From assembly GCF_900143095.1 (NCBI RefSeq), contig NZ_FRDA01000001.1, positions 319,357 to 383,356 of the forward strand: 64,000 nucleotides of DNA, given 5' to 3'. How positions within the stretch are numbered: position 1 is the first letter of the stretch; each line of letters starts with the position of its first letter. Shown here one piece after another: positions 56,135 to 64,000 of the stretch. Made by a program: the position numbers and the translations under genes. The DNA is from Pseudomonas asturiensis (GTDB lineage Bacteria > Pseudomonadota > Gammaproteobacteria > Pseudomonadales > Pseudomonadaceae). The notes below the pieces were generated by a model. That model worked only from the letters and a program-made list of their open reading frames with translations. It was not told the DNA's origin and did no database searches.

Positions 56135-56452
56135 TCAGACCGGGAACAGCTCGCTCAATTTCATGGCCAGCATCATGTCACCTTCGGCGCGAAGCTTGCC
56201 GCCCATGAATGCCTGCATGCCATCGGTCTCGCCGCTGACGATGCCTTTGAGGGTCTCGCTGTCCATCACCAGAGTGACGTTGGCATCAGGGTTCTCGCCT
56301 TCCTGCAGGTCGCAGGTGCTGTCCTTGACGATCAGCGCGTAATGCTTGTCTTCGTCAGTGATATGGAAACCGAAGACCAGGTCCAGGCCTGCAGCAGCGC
56401 TTGGGTTGAACTTGGCTTGCATTGTTTTGACGGCGTCGGCTGTTGAGGTCAT
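56135..56452 (-). CDS. SCP2 sterol-carrier-fold protein
   Basis: A 105-residue single-domain SCP2 protein: LVFGFHITDEDKHYALIV, VTLVMDSETLKGIVSGE and the terminal GDMMLAMKLSELFP. The family binds acyl chains or CoA esters in a hydrophobic tunnel. AAGGAT precedes the ATG. It is the second gene of a pair with a histidine phosphatase and ends at a strong terminator. Confidence 0.9.
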   Translation of the reverse strand: MTSTADAVKTMQAKFNPSAAAGLDLVFGFHITDEDKHYALIVKDSTCDLQEGENPDANVTLVMDSETLKGIVSGETDGMQAFMGGKLRAEGDMMLAMKLSELFPV

Positions 56453-56508
56453 GTCTTGATCCTTTTATGGTGGGTTCTGGCGCCCGACAAGGGCGCGATT
56501 GGCCGGGC

Positions 56509-57219
56509 TCAGCGATAGGTGATGAGCTCCGGCGCCTTCAGCAATTGCAAATGCGTGTAACTGTTGAAGGAAGCCAGGGTGACTTCGCTGCCTCTGAATC
56601 CAAGCCTGTGCAGCGAAGTGTTGACGATGTGCCAGCTGAGTTGGAACGCCTGCGGCGCAGGCATTCCTGTTATCAGATGCAGCAGCGCCGTGATCGTGCC
56701 GCCGGATGTGAATACGGCGATGCGCTCATCAGGGGCTGCGCTGGCGATGATTCTGTCCAGCCCGGCCTTGACGCGGGCGACGAACCCCGGCCAGCTTTGC
56801 AGGCCGAGGATGTCGTGCTGACCGCCGATCCAGCGGCCAACGATCAATGAAAAAAGGCGCTGAAACTCTGCGCGTCTGTTGACCGCATCTCGCAGGATTT
56901 CCAGCGCGTCGGGCTCTTCTGTCAGCATCGCCGGGATCAGCGCGCGAACGATACCTTCAGCGTCGAACTCGTCGAACGCGCTGTCGATTTCCAGTTCGGG
57001 CACCGGCAGGCCAGCTTCGGCGAACTGCGCCAGCGCATTGCGTGCGGTGTCTTTCTGGCGAAGCAGGTCGCCCGAGATGCAACGATCAAAGCCAATGCCC
57101 AGATCGGCAAGGTGGGCACCGACAATTTGCGCCTGACGAACACCCACGGGCGACAGGACGTCGTAATCGTCTGCACCAAATGAGGCCTGGCCATGTCGTA
57201 TCAGGTAGATGCTGCCCAC
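56509..57219 (-). CDS. Histidine phosphatase family protein
   Basis: A 236-residue phosphoglycerate-mutase-like phosphatase. The phospho-acceptor His lies in YLIRHGQASFG, and the second catalytic His is probably replaced or unclear: the usual SHGG motif reads TSGGT. The start is a GTG at 57219. First gene of the pair with SCP2, divergent from sohB. Substrate unknown. Confidence 0.83.
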   Translation of the reverse strand: MGSIYLIRHGQASFGADDYDVLSPVGVRQAQIVGAHLADLGIGFDRCISGDLLRQKDTARNALAQFAEAGLPVPELEIDSAFDEFDAEGIVRALIPAMLTEEPDALEILRDAVNRRAEFQRLFSLIVGRWIGGQHDILGLQSWPGFVARVKAGLDRIIASAAPDERIAVFTSGGTITALLHLITGMPAPQAFQLSWHIVNTSLHRLGFRGSEVTLASFNSYTHLQLLKAPELITYR

Positions 57220-57422
57220 GTCCGTGTCGTCTCGGTACGTTGAAGGTCCGGCGAGGTTATGAGGGATGCCGGTGAGCTGTCAATGAAAAAACATACGCTC
57301 GTTTGAAATCACCGTTTTAACGGCTTGTAACCCATGCCGCTGGTGATCATCAGGGGGCCTCGGTATGCTGGCGACATCGCAGCCCTTGATTGGTAAGGGC
57401 GCAACGTAAGTGAGGAATATCC

Positions 57423-58454
57423 GTGGAGTTCGTTGTCGATTACGCCAGCTTTCTGGCCAAGACAGTCACGCTGGTGGTGGCCATCGTCGTGGTGCTGATC
57501 GCCATTGCGTCCATGCGTGGCAAGGGACGTCGCAAGACCGCTGGCCAGTTGCAGGTTACCCGGCTCAACGACTTCTACAAAGGTCTGCGCGAGCGTCTGG
57601 AGCAGTCGTTGCTGTGCAAGGAGCGGCTCAAGGCGCTGCGCAAGGAGCAGGCCAAAGTCCTGAAAAAAGAGAAAAAGGACAAGCAGCAGGCTGACGCGAA
57701 GGCCAGGGTCTATGTGCTGGATTTCGACGGCGACATCAAGGCCTCTGCCACCGAGAGCATGCGTCATGAAATCACGGCGCTGCTGACCCTGGCGACGGAC
57801 AAGGACGAAGTGGTGCTGCGTCTGGAAAGCGGCGGCGGCATGGTTCACAGCTACGGCCTTGCATCTTCCCAACTGGCCCGTATTCGTCAGGCGGGTATTC
57901 CGCTGACCATCTGCATCGACAAGGTGGCGGCCAGTGGCGGCTACATGATGGCGTGCATCGGCAACAAGATCATCAGCGCGCCGTTTGCCATTCTGGGTTC
58001 CATCGGGGTGGTGGCTCAGTTGCCGAACGTCAATCGTCTGCTGAAGAAGCACGACATCGACTTCGAAGTGCTCACAGCTGGCGAGTACAAACGCACCCTG
58101 ACAGTGTTTGGCGAGAACACAGAAAAAGGCCGCGAGAAGTTTCAGCAGGACCTGGACATCACTCACGACCTGTTCAAGAACTTCGTTGCCAGCTATCGCC
58201 CACAATTGTCCATTGACGAAGTCGCCACCGGTGAAGTCTGGCTGGGTATGGCTGCGCTGGACAAACAACTGGTCGATGAGCTCAAGACCAGCGACGAGTA
58301 CCTGGCCGAACGTGCCAAGGACGCCGATGTGTTTCATCTGCACTATGTGCAGCGCAAGAGCCTGCAGGAGCGCATGGGCATGGCGGCTGCGGCATCGGCC
58401 GATGGTTTGCTGACCAGGTGGTGGGGGCGACTGACGCAGCAGCGTTTCTGGTGA
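57423..58454 (+). CDS. sohB: Membrane-anchored S49 peptidase SohB
   Basis: A 343-residue protease with one N-terminal membrane helix (about 10-30), a charged coiled-coil linker, and an S49 domain with the Ser in KVAASGGYM and the Lys of the catalytic dyad in GEYKRTL. SohB is thought to act on periplasmic peptides or signal peptides. GTG start at 57423. Followed by a terminator shared with the convergent DUF934 gene. Confidence 0.9.
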   Translation: MEFVVDYASFLAKTVTLVVAIVVVLIAIASMRGKGRRKTAGQLQVTRLNDFYKGLRERLEQSLLCKERLKALRKEQAKVLKKEKKDKQQADAKARVYVLDFDGDIKASATESMRHEITALLTLATDKDEVVLRLESGGGMVHSYGLASSQLARIRQAGIPLTICIDKVAASGGYMMACIGNKIISAPFAILGSIGVVAQLPNVNRLLKKHDIDFEVLTAGEYKRTLTVFGENTEKGREKFQQDLDITHDLFKNFVASYRPQLSIDEVATGEVWLGMAALDKQLVDELKTSDEYLAERAKDADVFHLHYVQRKSLQERMGMAAAASADGLLTRWWGRLTQQRFW

Positions 58455-58515
58455 ACCACCGCCAGATGTGAAGCGCAGCGTCCGGTTCAGGACGGGGCAG
58501 AACCCAACACCCAAC

Positions 58516-58553
58516 AAAAAGCCCGGACCTTCAATGAAGGCCCGGGCTTTTTG
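58516..58553. terminator. Bidirectional terminator between sohB and the DUF934 gene
   Basis: AAAAAGCCCGG-A-CCTT pairs with AAGG-CCCGGGCTTTTT around a short loop, flanked by A and T runs between convergent genes. Confidence 0.88.
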
Positions 58554-58573
58554 CTGTCACCGAATGAGTGCAA

Positions 58574-59068
58574 TCAGCGGCGACGGAACAGTGGCAGAGG
58601 TTCGTCGGTAGCGGCCTGATAGGTCACCGAGAAATCCTTCAAGCCTTCCAGCGCCTCGTACGGGTCCTTGTCGGCACGCACCGCAAAAGCGTCGAAACCG
58701 CAGCGGCGCATGTAGAACAACTGGTCGCGCAGTACATCACCGATAGCGCGCAATTCGCCCTTGTAACCGTAGCGATCACGCAGCAGACGCGCATTGGAGA
58801 AGCTGCGCCCGTCGGTGAAGGCCGGGAAGTTCAGGGCAATGACCTGAAACTGATCGACCGCATCGCCGATTTCCTCGGCTTCTTCATCGCTGTCCAGCCA
58901 TACACCCAGACCGCCATCACGCGCCTTGAGCGCGTGACCATGTTCGCGCCACAGCGCCAGCGGCACGATCAGGTCGTCGCAATTGGACAGGCTGTCGAAG
59001 GTCGTGTCCTTGGGCAGCAGGTGCCAGGTCTCGTCGATGACTTCGTTGTTCTTAATGATTCGCTGCAT
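58574..59068 (-). CDS. DUF934 protein linked to sulfite reductase
   Basis: A 164-residue DUF934 protein (DLIVPLALW, FPAFTDGRSFSNARLLRDR, GELRAIGDVLRDQ, MRRCGFDAF). In Pseudomonas and relatives this gene follows cysI, and it is thought to assist assimilatory sulfite reduction, perhaps as an electron-transfer partner replacing the CysJ flavoprotein. The ATG at 59068, behind AAGGAGCG, lies inside the end of cysI (17-base overlap), so translation is coupled. Confidence 0.9.
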   Translation of the reverse strand: MQRIIKNNEVIDETWHLLPKDTTFDSLSNCDDLIVPLALWREHGHALKARDGGLGVWLDSDEEAEEIGDAVDQFQVIALNFPAFTDGRSFSNARLLRDRYGYKGELRAIGDVLRDQLFYMRRCGFDAFAVRADKDPYEALEGLKDFSVTYQAATDEPLPLFRRR

Positions 59069-60710
59069 AGACGCGCTCCTTGAAAGGGTCAATGCCAATA
59101 CGCTGATAAGTGTCGATGAAGCGCTCGTCCTCGTTGCGTTTCTCGACGTAGACGTCGATCAGCTTCTCGATCACATCCGGCATTGCGTCCTGAGCGAAGG
59201 ACGGGCCAAGGATCTTGCCCAGACTCGCGTCGCGGCTGGCGCTGCCACCCAACGAGACCTGATAGAACTCTTCGCCTTTCTTGTCCACGCCCAGAATACC
59301 GATATGGCCGACATGGTGGTGACCACAGGCGTTCATGCAGCCGGAAATGTTCAGGTCCAGCTCGCCGATATCGAACAGGTAGTCCAGGTCATCGAAACGA
59401 CGCTGGATCGATTCTGCAATCGGGATCGACTTGGCGTTGGCCAGCGAGCAAAAGTCGCCGCCGGGGCAGCAGATGATGTCGGTCAGCAGGCCGATGTTGG
59501 GTGTGGCGAAGCCGTTTTCGCGCAGCTCGTTCCACAGCGTAAACAGCTCGCTCTGCTCCACATCCGCCAGAATGATGTTCTGCTCGTGGGAGGTGCGCAG
59601 TTCGCCGAAGCTGTAGCGATCCGCCAGGTCGGCGATGGCATCCAGCTGCTTGTCGGTCACGTCACCCGGCGCAACGCCCGTCGGCTTGAGCGACAGGGTC
59701 ACGGCAACGTAGCCCGGCTTTTTGTGCGCGAATACGTTACGTTGACGCCAGCGAGCGAAGCCTGGGTGCTCGGCGTCCAGCGCGGCGAGTTCGGCGTGCT
59801 GGTCGGTCAGTGCCTTGTAGTCGGGGTCCACGAAGTGCCTGGAAACGCGCTCCACTTCAGCTTCGGTCAGGGTGGTCTGGCCACCGCGCAGGTGGGTCAT
59901 TTCCGCTTCGACTTTCTCGGCGAATACTTCAGGCGTCAGTGCCTTGACCAGAATCTTGATGCGCGCCTTGTACTTGTTGTCACGACGGCCATAGCGGTTG
60001 TACACACGCAGGATGGCGTCAAGGTAGCTCAACAGGTCCTGCCACGGCAGGAACTCGTTAATGAACGCACCGACTACCGGCGTGCGGCCCAGGCCACCGC
60101 CGACCAGTACACGGAAACCCAGTTCGCCCGCTGCGTTGCGCAGTGGTTCAAGGCCGATGTCGTGCACTTCGATGGCGGCGCGGTCGCCGCTCGAGCCATT
60201 GATCGCAATCTTGAACTTACGCGGCAGGTAGGCGAACTCCGGGTGGAAAGTGGTCCACTGACGCACGATTTCGCACCATGGACGCGGATCCACCAATTCG
60301 TCTGCCGCGACACCGGCAAACTGGTCGGTGGTCACGTTGCGCAGGCAGTTGCCGCTGGTCTGAATGGCATGCATCTGCACCGTGGCGAGTTCCGCCAGGA
60401 TATCCGGCACGTCTTCCAGCGCCGGCCAGTTGAACTGTACGTTCTGGCGGGTGCTGATGTGCGCGTAACCCTTGTCGAAGTCACGAGCAATTTTCGCCAT
60501 CATGCGGGTCTGGCGTGATGTCAGCTGGCCGTAGGGCACGGCAACACGCAGCATCGGCGCGAAACGCTGAACATAAAGACCGTTTTGCAGGCGCAACGGT
60601 CGAAACTCTTCCTCGCTCAGTTCCCCGGCCAGGTAGCGTCGGGTCTGATCCCGGAACTGCTTGACGCGGTCCTCGATGATCTTCTGATCGTAATCGTCGT
60701 ATACGTACAT
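59052..60710 (-). CDS. cysI: Assimilatory sulfite reductase, hemoprotein subunit
   Basis: A 552-residue siroheme/[4Fe-4S] reductase, the length of P. aeruginosa CysI. Two ferredoxin-like/siroheme repeats are visible (HISTRQNVQFNW; RTSHEQNIIL), and the cluster ligands are the Cys pairs CCPGGDFC and CMNAC. It reduces sulfite to sulfide for cysteine synthesis. The ATG at 60710 (MYVYDDYDQ) follows AGGACC; the frame is open further up without similarity. It is the first gene of a two-gene operon with DUF934. Confidence 0.93.
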   Translation of the reverse strand: MYVYDDYDQKIIEDRVKQFRDQTRRYLAGELSEEEFRPLRLQNGLYVQRFAPMLRVAVPYGQLTSRQTRMMAKIARDFDKGYAHISTRQNVQFNWPALEDVPDILAELATVQMHAIQTSGNCLRNVTTDQFAGVAADELVDPRPWCEIVRQWTTFHPEFAYLPRKFKIAINGSSGDRAAIEVHDIGLEPLRNAAGELGFRVLVGGGLGRTPVVGAFINEFLPWQDLLSYLDAILRVYNRYGRRDNKYKARIKILVKALTPEVFAEKVEAEMTHLRGGQTTLTEAEVERVSRHFVDPDYKALTDQHAELAALDAEHPGFARWRQRNVFAHKKPGYVAVTLSLKPTGVAPGDVTDKQLDAIADLADRYSFGELRTSHEQNIILADVEQSELFTLWNELRENGFATPNIGLLTDIICCPGGDFCSLANAKSIPIAESIQRRFDDLDYLFDIGELDLNISGCMNACGHHHVGHIGILGVDKKGEEFYQVSLGGSASRDASLGKILGPSFAQDAMPDVIEKLIDVYVEKRNEDERFIDTYQRIGIDPFKERVYAANH

Positions 60711-61035
60711 ATAGGTCCTGTTCTCAGGCTTCGTAATGAAGCAGCGCCGCTGCAGGTCACGCGTATCGGGGCACGGCTTCATTCAATCAATTCTGCGCGC
60801 ACGGTCGCGCACTCCCTGCGGAGCGGAGGCGAAGATAGCAGTTTGCAGATATCGATAAAAGTGATGTTTATATATATGCAAATCACTAAAAGCGATAAGC
60901 AACGCGACAATTGAACAAGACCTTGCTTGCCGTGTGGGCAAGTCTCGGCTTAACTGAGGTTTGATCACTGCCTGATGCGTATCGCATCAATCTTTTCATA
61001 TGCAATCACCCACAAGACTTACAAGAGGCGATGCG
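60711..61035. promoter_or_regulatory. cysI upstream region with a long imperfect inverted repeat
   Basis: The 325-base gap between cysI and the small membrane protein gene contains an inverted repeat with 16-base arms at 60850-60865 and 60882-60897 (12 of 16 pairs). The arms end in AGTGAT/ATCACT around an AT-rich centre. It lies about 140-190 bases upstream of the cysI start, a plausible site for a LysR-type activator such as CysB. I cannot assign core promoter elements with confidence. Confidence 0.4.
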
Positions 61036-61149
61036 ATGAGCAAGCACCCTAAAACGACCAGGTCCGACAGTTCCGTGGATGCCTGGGCCATACTTTTCAT
61101 CATCATCCTGGCCGTGGGCGCCGCTGTATTCTGGGTTAGCGGGCATTAG
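61036..61149 (+). CDS. Very small single-pass membrane protein (37 residues)
   Basis: A 37-residue frame with AGAGGCG five to ten bases upstream of the ATG. A basic, Ser/Thr-rich N-terminus is followed by one hydrophobic helix of about 18 residues (AILFIIILAVGAAVFWV) and a short SGH tail, a typical small inner-membrane protein. It lies divergently from cysI. No function recognised. Confidence 0.6.
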   Translation: MSKHPKTTRSDSSVDAWAILFIIILAVGAAVFWVSGH

Positions 61150-61429
61150 GCTCTGCACGACAAATGGCGACGCATCGGTGATGCTGCGTTAAAAACGGGC
61201 TCGTGCGCGAGTCCGATCGCAATGCTCATTTACAATCCGTAGAGTCGAACGCGACCCCGGCCGTTCTTCGCCTGTTTTTGCCTTGCCTGACCTTCGCTGG
61301 CCGACTGTTCGTACTGAGCCTGGCTCACGGCAAAGAATTCGTTCTAGCGCTCCAGAACATTGTGGGTGCAGCCGATAGATCAGCTATAGAGCGATAGAGC
61401 GATCAACCCGCGGTTCAAGGTCTGGATAT

Positions 61430-62530
61430 ATGAAAGTGTTGGTGGTCCGTTGGCTGGTTCTGCTCAGCTGTCTGTGGGCAGGCTCGGCATGGGCGGCGGA
61501 CGTGGTGTTTATCAGTCCCGGCACTGAAAGTGACGGGTACTGGCGCAGTTATGTCCGGGTGATGCAATCGGCGGCTCACACCACCGGCATGACATTGCAC
61601 GTTCTTTATTCTGACCGCGACACCCGAAAACTTCTGGCGATGGCCCGCGAAACGTTGCAGGGCAGTGTGCGTCCGGACTATCTGCTGTTCTCCAACGAGC
61701 TTAATGTCGCGCCGGAAATCCTGCGTCTGTCCCGAGGCAGTAGCGTCAAGTTGTTCGCCGTCAACAACACGCTGACGGCGGACCAGATCCGTATTCTCGG
61801 CGATCTTCCCACCCGTTATCCCGACTTCATCGGAAGCCTGACCGGCAATGACGAGGAGGGCGGTTATATCACCGCCAAGCGGCTGATCAGCCTTTCACCG
61901 CCCGCCGAAGAAGGTGAGGTGGTCGAGATGCTGGCTTTTTCGGGCACCAATACCACGCCGGTTTCACTGCATCGTGAGCAGGGCCTGCGGCGCGCATTGT
62001 CGGAGCACCCGGAAGTGCATTTGCGGCAGATCGTCTTGAGCGGCTGGCGCAGGGACCGGGCACTGGAGCAGGCGCGCGTGTTGCTCAATCGTTATCCGGG
62101 CATTCGCCTGATCTGGTCGGCCAACGAACAGATGGCATTCGGCGCCATGGAGGCGTTGCGCGAGCGAGGTGGGCGTCCAGGCAAGGACATTCTGTTCAGC
62201 GCCATCAATGGCACTTCGCTTTCGCTGCAAGCGCAACTAGATGGGAGCCTGAGCGTGGTCGCCACCGGTCACTTCACCCTCGGCGGCTGGGCAATTATTC
62301 TGCTGAACCGCTACGACACCGCTCAGCGACAAACGCGCCAACAGGCCGGGGCCAGAACGATTCAAGTCTTGCATCTGGTCGAGCGCCAGGATGCGCAACG
62401 TTTTCTGGAGGCTACCTGGAACGAGCGTTATCGACTGGACGTTCAAGCGTTCAATATCAGTGGCACTGGAGATGACTCGCCATTCGCTTTGAAAAACATG
62501 CTGCCGCCCGCTCAGTCCAGCGCCAGATAA
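61430..62530 (+). CDS. Periplasmic sugar-binding-like protein without transporter genes
   Basis: A 366-residue protein with a signal peptide (cut after AWA, residue about 22) and a type I periplasmic-binding fold: VFISPGTESDGYW, SNELNVAPE, FIGSLTGNDEEGGY, LIWSANEQMAFGAMEAL, ATGHFTLGGWA. It resembles ribose/autoinducer-2-type binding proteins, but no permease or ATPase gene is near, so it may serve a sensor protein encoded elsewhere. Its 3' end overlaps the convergent DUF2970 gene by 19 bases. Confidence 0.8.
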   Translation: MKVLVVRWLVLLSCLWAGSAWAADVVFISPGTESDGYWRSYVRVMQSAAHTTGMTLHVLYSDRDTRKLLAMARETLQGSVRPDYLLFSNELNVAPEILRLSRGSSVKLFAVNNTLTADQIRILGDLPTRYPDFIGSLTGNDEEGGYITAKRLISLSPPAEEGEVVEMLAFSGTNTTPVSLHREQGLRRALSEHPEVHLRQIVLSGWRRDRALEQARVLLNRYPGIRLIWSANEQMAFGAMEALRERGGRPGKDILFSAINGTSLSLQAQLDGSLSVVATGHFTLGGWAIILLNRYDTAQRQTRQQAGARTIQVLHLVERQDAQRFLEATWNERYRLDVQAFNISGTGDDSPFALKNMLPPAQSSAR

Positions 62531-62754
62531 AGCACCAGTTGCACGATGCCGAACAGAATCGCGACGAACAGCACGGTGAGCAACAGACCCAGCAACAGAA
62601 AGTGGGCCGGTTTGCCGTGAGTAAAGTCGCGCTCTCGATTCTTGCCACTCTGCACCCCCAATGCGGCTGCCAGCACGCTGTGCAGCATCTGCCGCAAGGT
62701 GGGGGCCTTGTCTTTGGGAGAGTGGTTGGAGGAGTCTTCGCGGGGATCGTCCAT
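62512..62754 (-). CDS. DUF2970 small membrane protein
   Basis: An 80-residue protein with the DUF2970 signature (TLRQMLHSVLAAALGVQSGKNRERDF) followed by one transmembrane helix (about 53-77). The family is widespread in gamma- and beta-proteobacteria and of unknown function. It lies between metH and the binding-protein gene. Confidence 0.87.
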   Translation of the reverse strand: MDDPREDSSNHSPKDKAPTLRQMLHSVLAAALGVQSGKNRERDFTHGKPAHFLLLGLLLTVLFVAILFGIVQLVLYLALD

Positions 62755-62858
62755 AACACTCGCCTGAGCAATACCTGTTCAGCGTAGCCAAACGTGCATG
62801 GCGGGGACGGGCAACTCGTCGCCGGATTGCCCGGCGACGATGTAAGGGGTGCCTGGCG

Positions 62859-64000
62859 TTACTCGTCGTAGCCCAGGTTCGGCGCCAGCCAGCGCTCCGT
62901 CACGCTCAGGTCCTGACCTTTGCGGGCGGTGTAGCTCTCGATCTGGTCCTTGTCGATCTTGCCGACAGCGAAGTACTGCGCCTGAGGGTGGGCAAAGTAC
63001 CAGCCACTGACGGCGGCTGCCGGGAACATCGCGTAGTGCTCGGTCAGGAACACGCCGCTGCGACCCGGCGTATGCTCGGGCGTGCCTTCCGGCAGCGGGT
63101 CGAGCAGGGCAAACAAGGTGCCTTTTTCGGTATGGTCAGGGCAGGCGGGATACCCTGGAGCCGGACGAATGCCCAGGTATTGCTCTTTGATCAACGCTTC
63201 GTTGTCCAGCGCCTCATCCTTCGCGTAGCCCCAGTATTCCTTACGCACCTGCTGGTGCAGCCATTCGGCGCAGGCTTCGGCCAGACGGTCGGCAAGTGCC
63301 TTGACCATGATCGAGTTGTAATCGTCGCCCTTGTCCTGATAGGCCTTGGCCACTTCTTCGGCACCGATACCTGCGGTGGTGATGAAGCCACCGATGTAGT
63401 CGGTCAGGCCGCTGCTCTTGGGTGCGACGAAGTCAGCGAGCGAGAAATTCGGCTTGCCGTCGGGTTTGATGGTCTGCTGGCGCAGGTGGTGGAGTTTTGC
63501 CAGCGGCTTGCCGTCGTCGCCATAGACTTCCAGATCATCATGATCGACCTGATTGGCCGGCCAGAAACCGAACACGGCGCGAGCGCTGATCAGTTTTTCG
63601 TCGATCAGTTTGCGCAGCATCTGCTGTGCGTCGGCGAACAGCGATGTGGCAGCCTCTCCCACGACCTCGTCGGTCAGGATGCGCGGGTATTTACCGGCCA
63701 GATCCCACGAAATGAAGAACGGCGTCCAGTCGATGTAATCGGCCAGCACGTTCAGGTCGATGTCATTGAGCACACGAGTGCCGGTAAAGGTCGGCTCGGC
63801 AGGCGTGTAGTTTTCCCAGTCGAACCGGGGCTTCTTCGCCACAGCCGCGCCGTAGCTCAGACGTTCGGTGCGCGAGCTGCGGGCCGAGGTGCGCTCGCGC
63901 ACTTCGATGTACTCCAGGCGCGTCTTCTCGATGAAGGCAGGCTTGAGTTCCTTGGACAACAACTGAGTCGCCACGCCGACGGCACGCGACGCGTCGGTCA
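62859..64000 (-). CDS. metH: Cobalamin-dependent methionine synthase, 3' part
   Basis: The visible 380 residues are the C-terminus of MetH and the frame is open to the right edge, where it begins with DASRAVGV from the end of the cobalamin-binding domain. The rest is the SAM-dependent reactivation domain, with the diagnostic [15 protein letters not shown] that binds S-adenosylmethionine and [17 protein letters not shown]. MetH transfers methyl from methyltetrahydrofolate to homocysteine. The remaining two thirds lie outside the window. Confidence 0.95.
   Translation of the reverse strand, partial: TDASRAVGVATQLLSKELKPAFIEKTRLEYIEVRERTSARSSRTERLSYGAAVAKKPRFDWENYTPAEPTFTGTRVLNDIDLNVLADYIDWTPFFISWDLAGKYPRILTDEVVGEAATSLFADAQQMLRKLIDEKLISARAVFGFWPANQVDHDDLEVYGDDGKPLAKLHHLRQQTIKPDGKPNFSLADFVAPKSSGLTDYIGGFITTAGIGAEEVAKAYQDKGDDYNSIMVKALADRLAEACAEWLHQQVRKEYWGYAKDEALDNEALIKEQYLGIRPAPGYPACPDHTEKGTLFALLDPLPEGTPEHTPGRSGVFLTEHYAMFPAAAVSGWYFAHPQAQYFAVGKIDKDQIESYTARKGQDLSVTERWLAPNLGYDE

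Overview
The window reads as chromosomal DNA of a fluorescent pseudomonad, most likely of the Pseudomonas syringae group. This is inferred from gene content (complete mtlEFGKDYZ polyol operon with mtlR, NhaR-type regulator, yahK, pbpG, a KaiC protein, two tRNA-Val(GAC) genes, and a cysI-DUF934 to metH neighbourhood typical of Pseudomonas) and from REP-type palindromes. No database search was possible. There are no insertion sequences, prophage, plasmid functions or CRISPR arrays.

Layout. 1-973: two 93-base direct repeat copies containing REP palindromes flank a DUF1330 gene fragment and a GNAT acetyltransferase. 1.0-6.0 kb: a catabolic unit on the minus strand (DUF1185 protein, alpha/beta hydrolase, aldehyde dehydrogenase, flavin reductase) with a downstream GntR regulator and Nudix hydrolase; a 12-base perfect palindrome in front of the unit is a good candidate for the GntR operator. 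6.2-10 kb: a formaldehyde-dehydrogenase-like enzyme, a short-chain dehydrogenase and a second aldehyde dehydrogenase. 10-21 kb: housekeeping and small envelope genes (pbpG, small membrane and secreted proteins, a shikimate-dehydrogenase-like protein, yceH, an MFS pump beside nhaR, a TerC protein, a C39-fold lipoprotein, a PuuB-like FAD oxidase). 21.1-21.5 kb: two tRNA-Val(GAC) genes, each with its own promoter and terminator. 21.6-27.5 kb: a Nudix hydrolase, yahK, a GAF-GAF-GGDEF-EAL protein, and an unrecognised 181-residue protein behind a sigma-54-type promoter.

27.5-37 kb is the polyol operon: ABC importer (mtlEFGK), mannitol dehydrogenase (mtlD), xylulokinase (mtlY), fructokinase (mtlZ), with AraC-family mtlR upstream. 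After an isolated cobF and a glycosyltransferase comes a signalling island (39.1-50.1 kb): a single-domain receiver, a CHASE3-GAF hybrid kinase with three receivers, CheR, receiver-less CheB, a receiver-first kinase, another single receiver, and a convergent pair encoding a two-domain KaiC ATPase and a PAS hybrid kinase. It has three kinases and seven canonical receivers but no DNA-binding output domain and no chemoreceptor, CheA or CheW. It is the most system-like part of the window.

50-64 kb is conserved core: a dienoyl-CoA-isomerase-like crotonase, nudC, a TSUP permease, a Gfo/Idh oxidoreductase, an SDR/phosphotransferase pair, an SCP2/histidine-phosphatase pair, sohB, cysI with DUF934, small membrane proteins, an orphan periplasmic binding protein and the 3' part of metH, which runs off the right edge.
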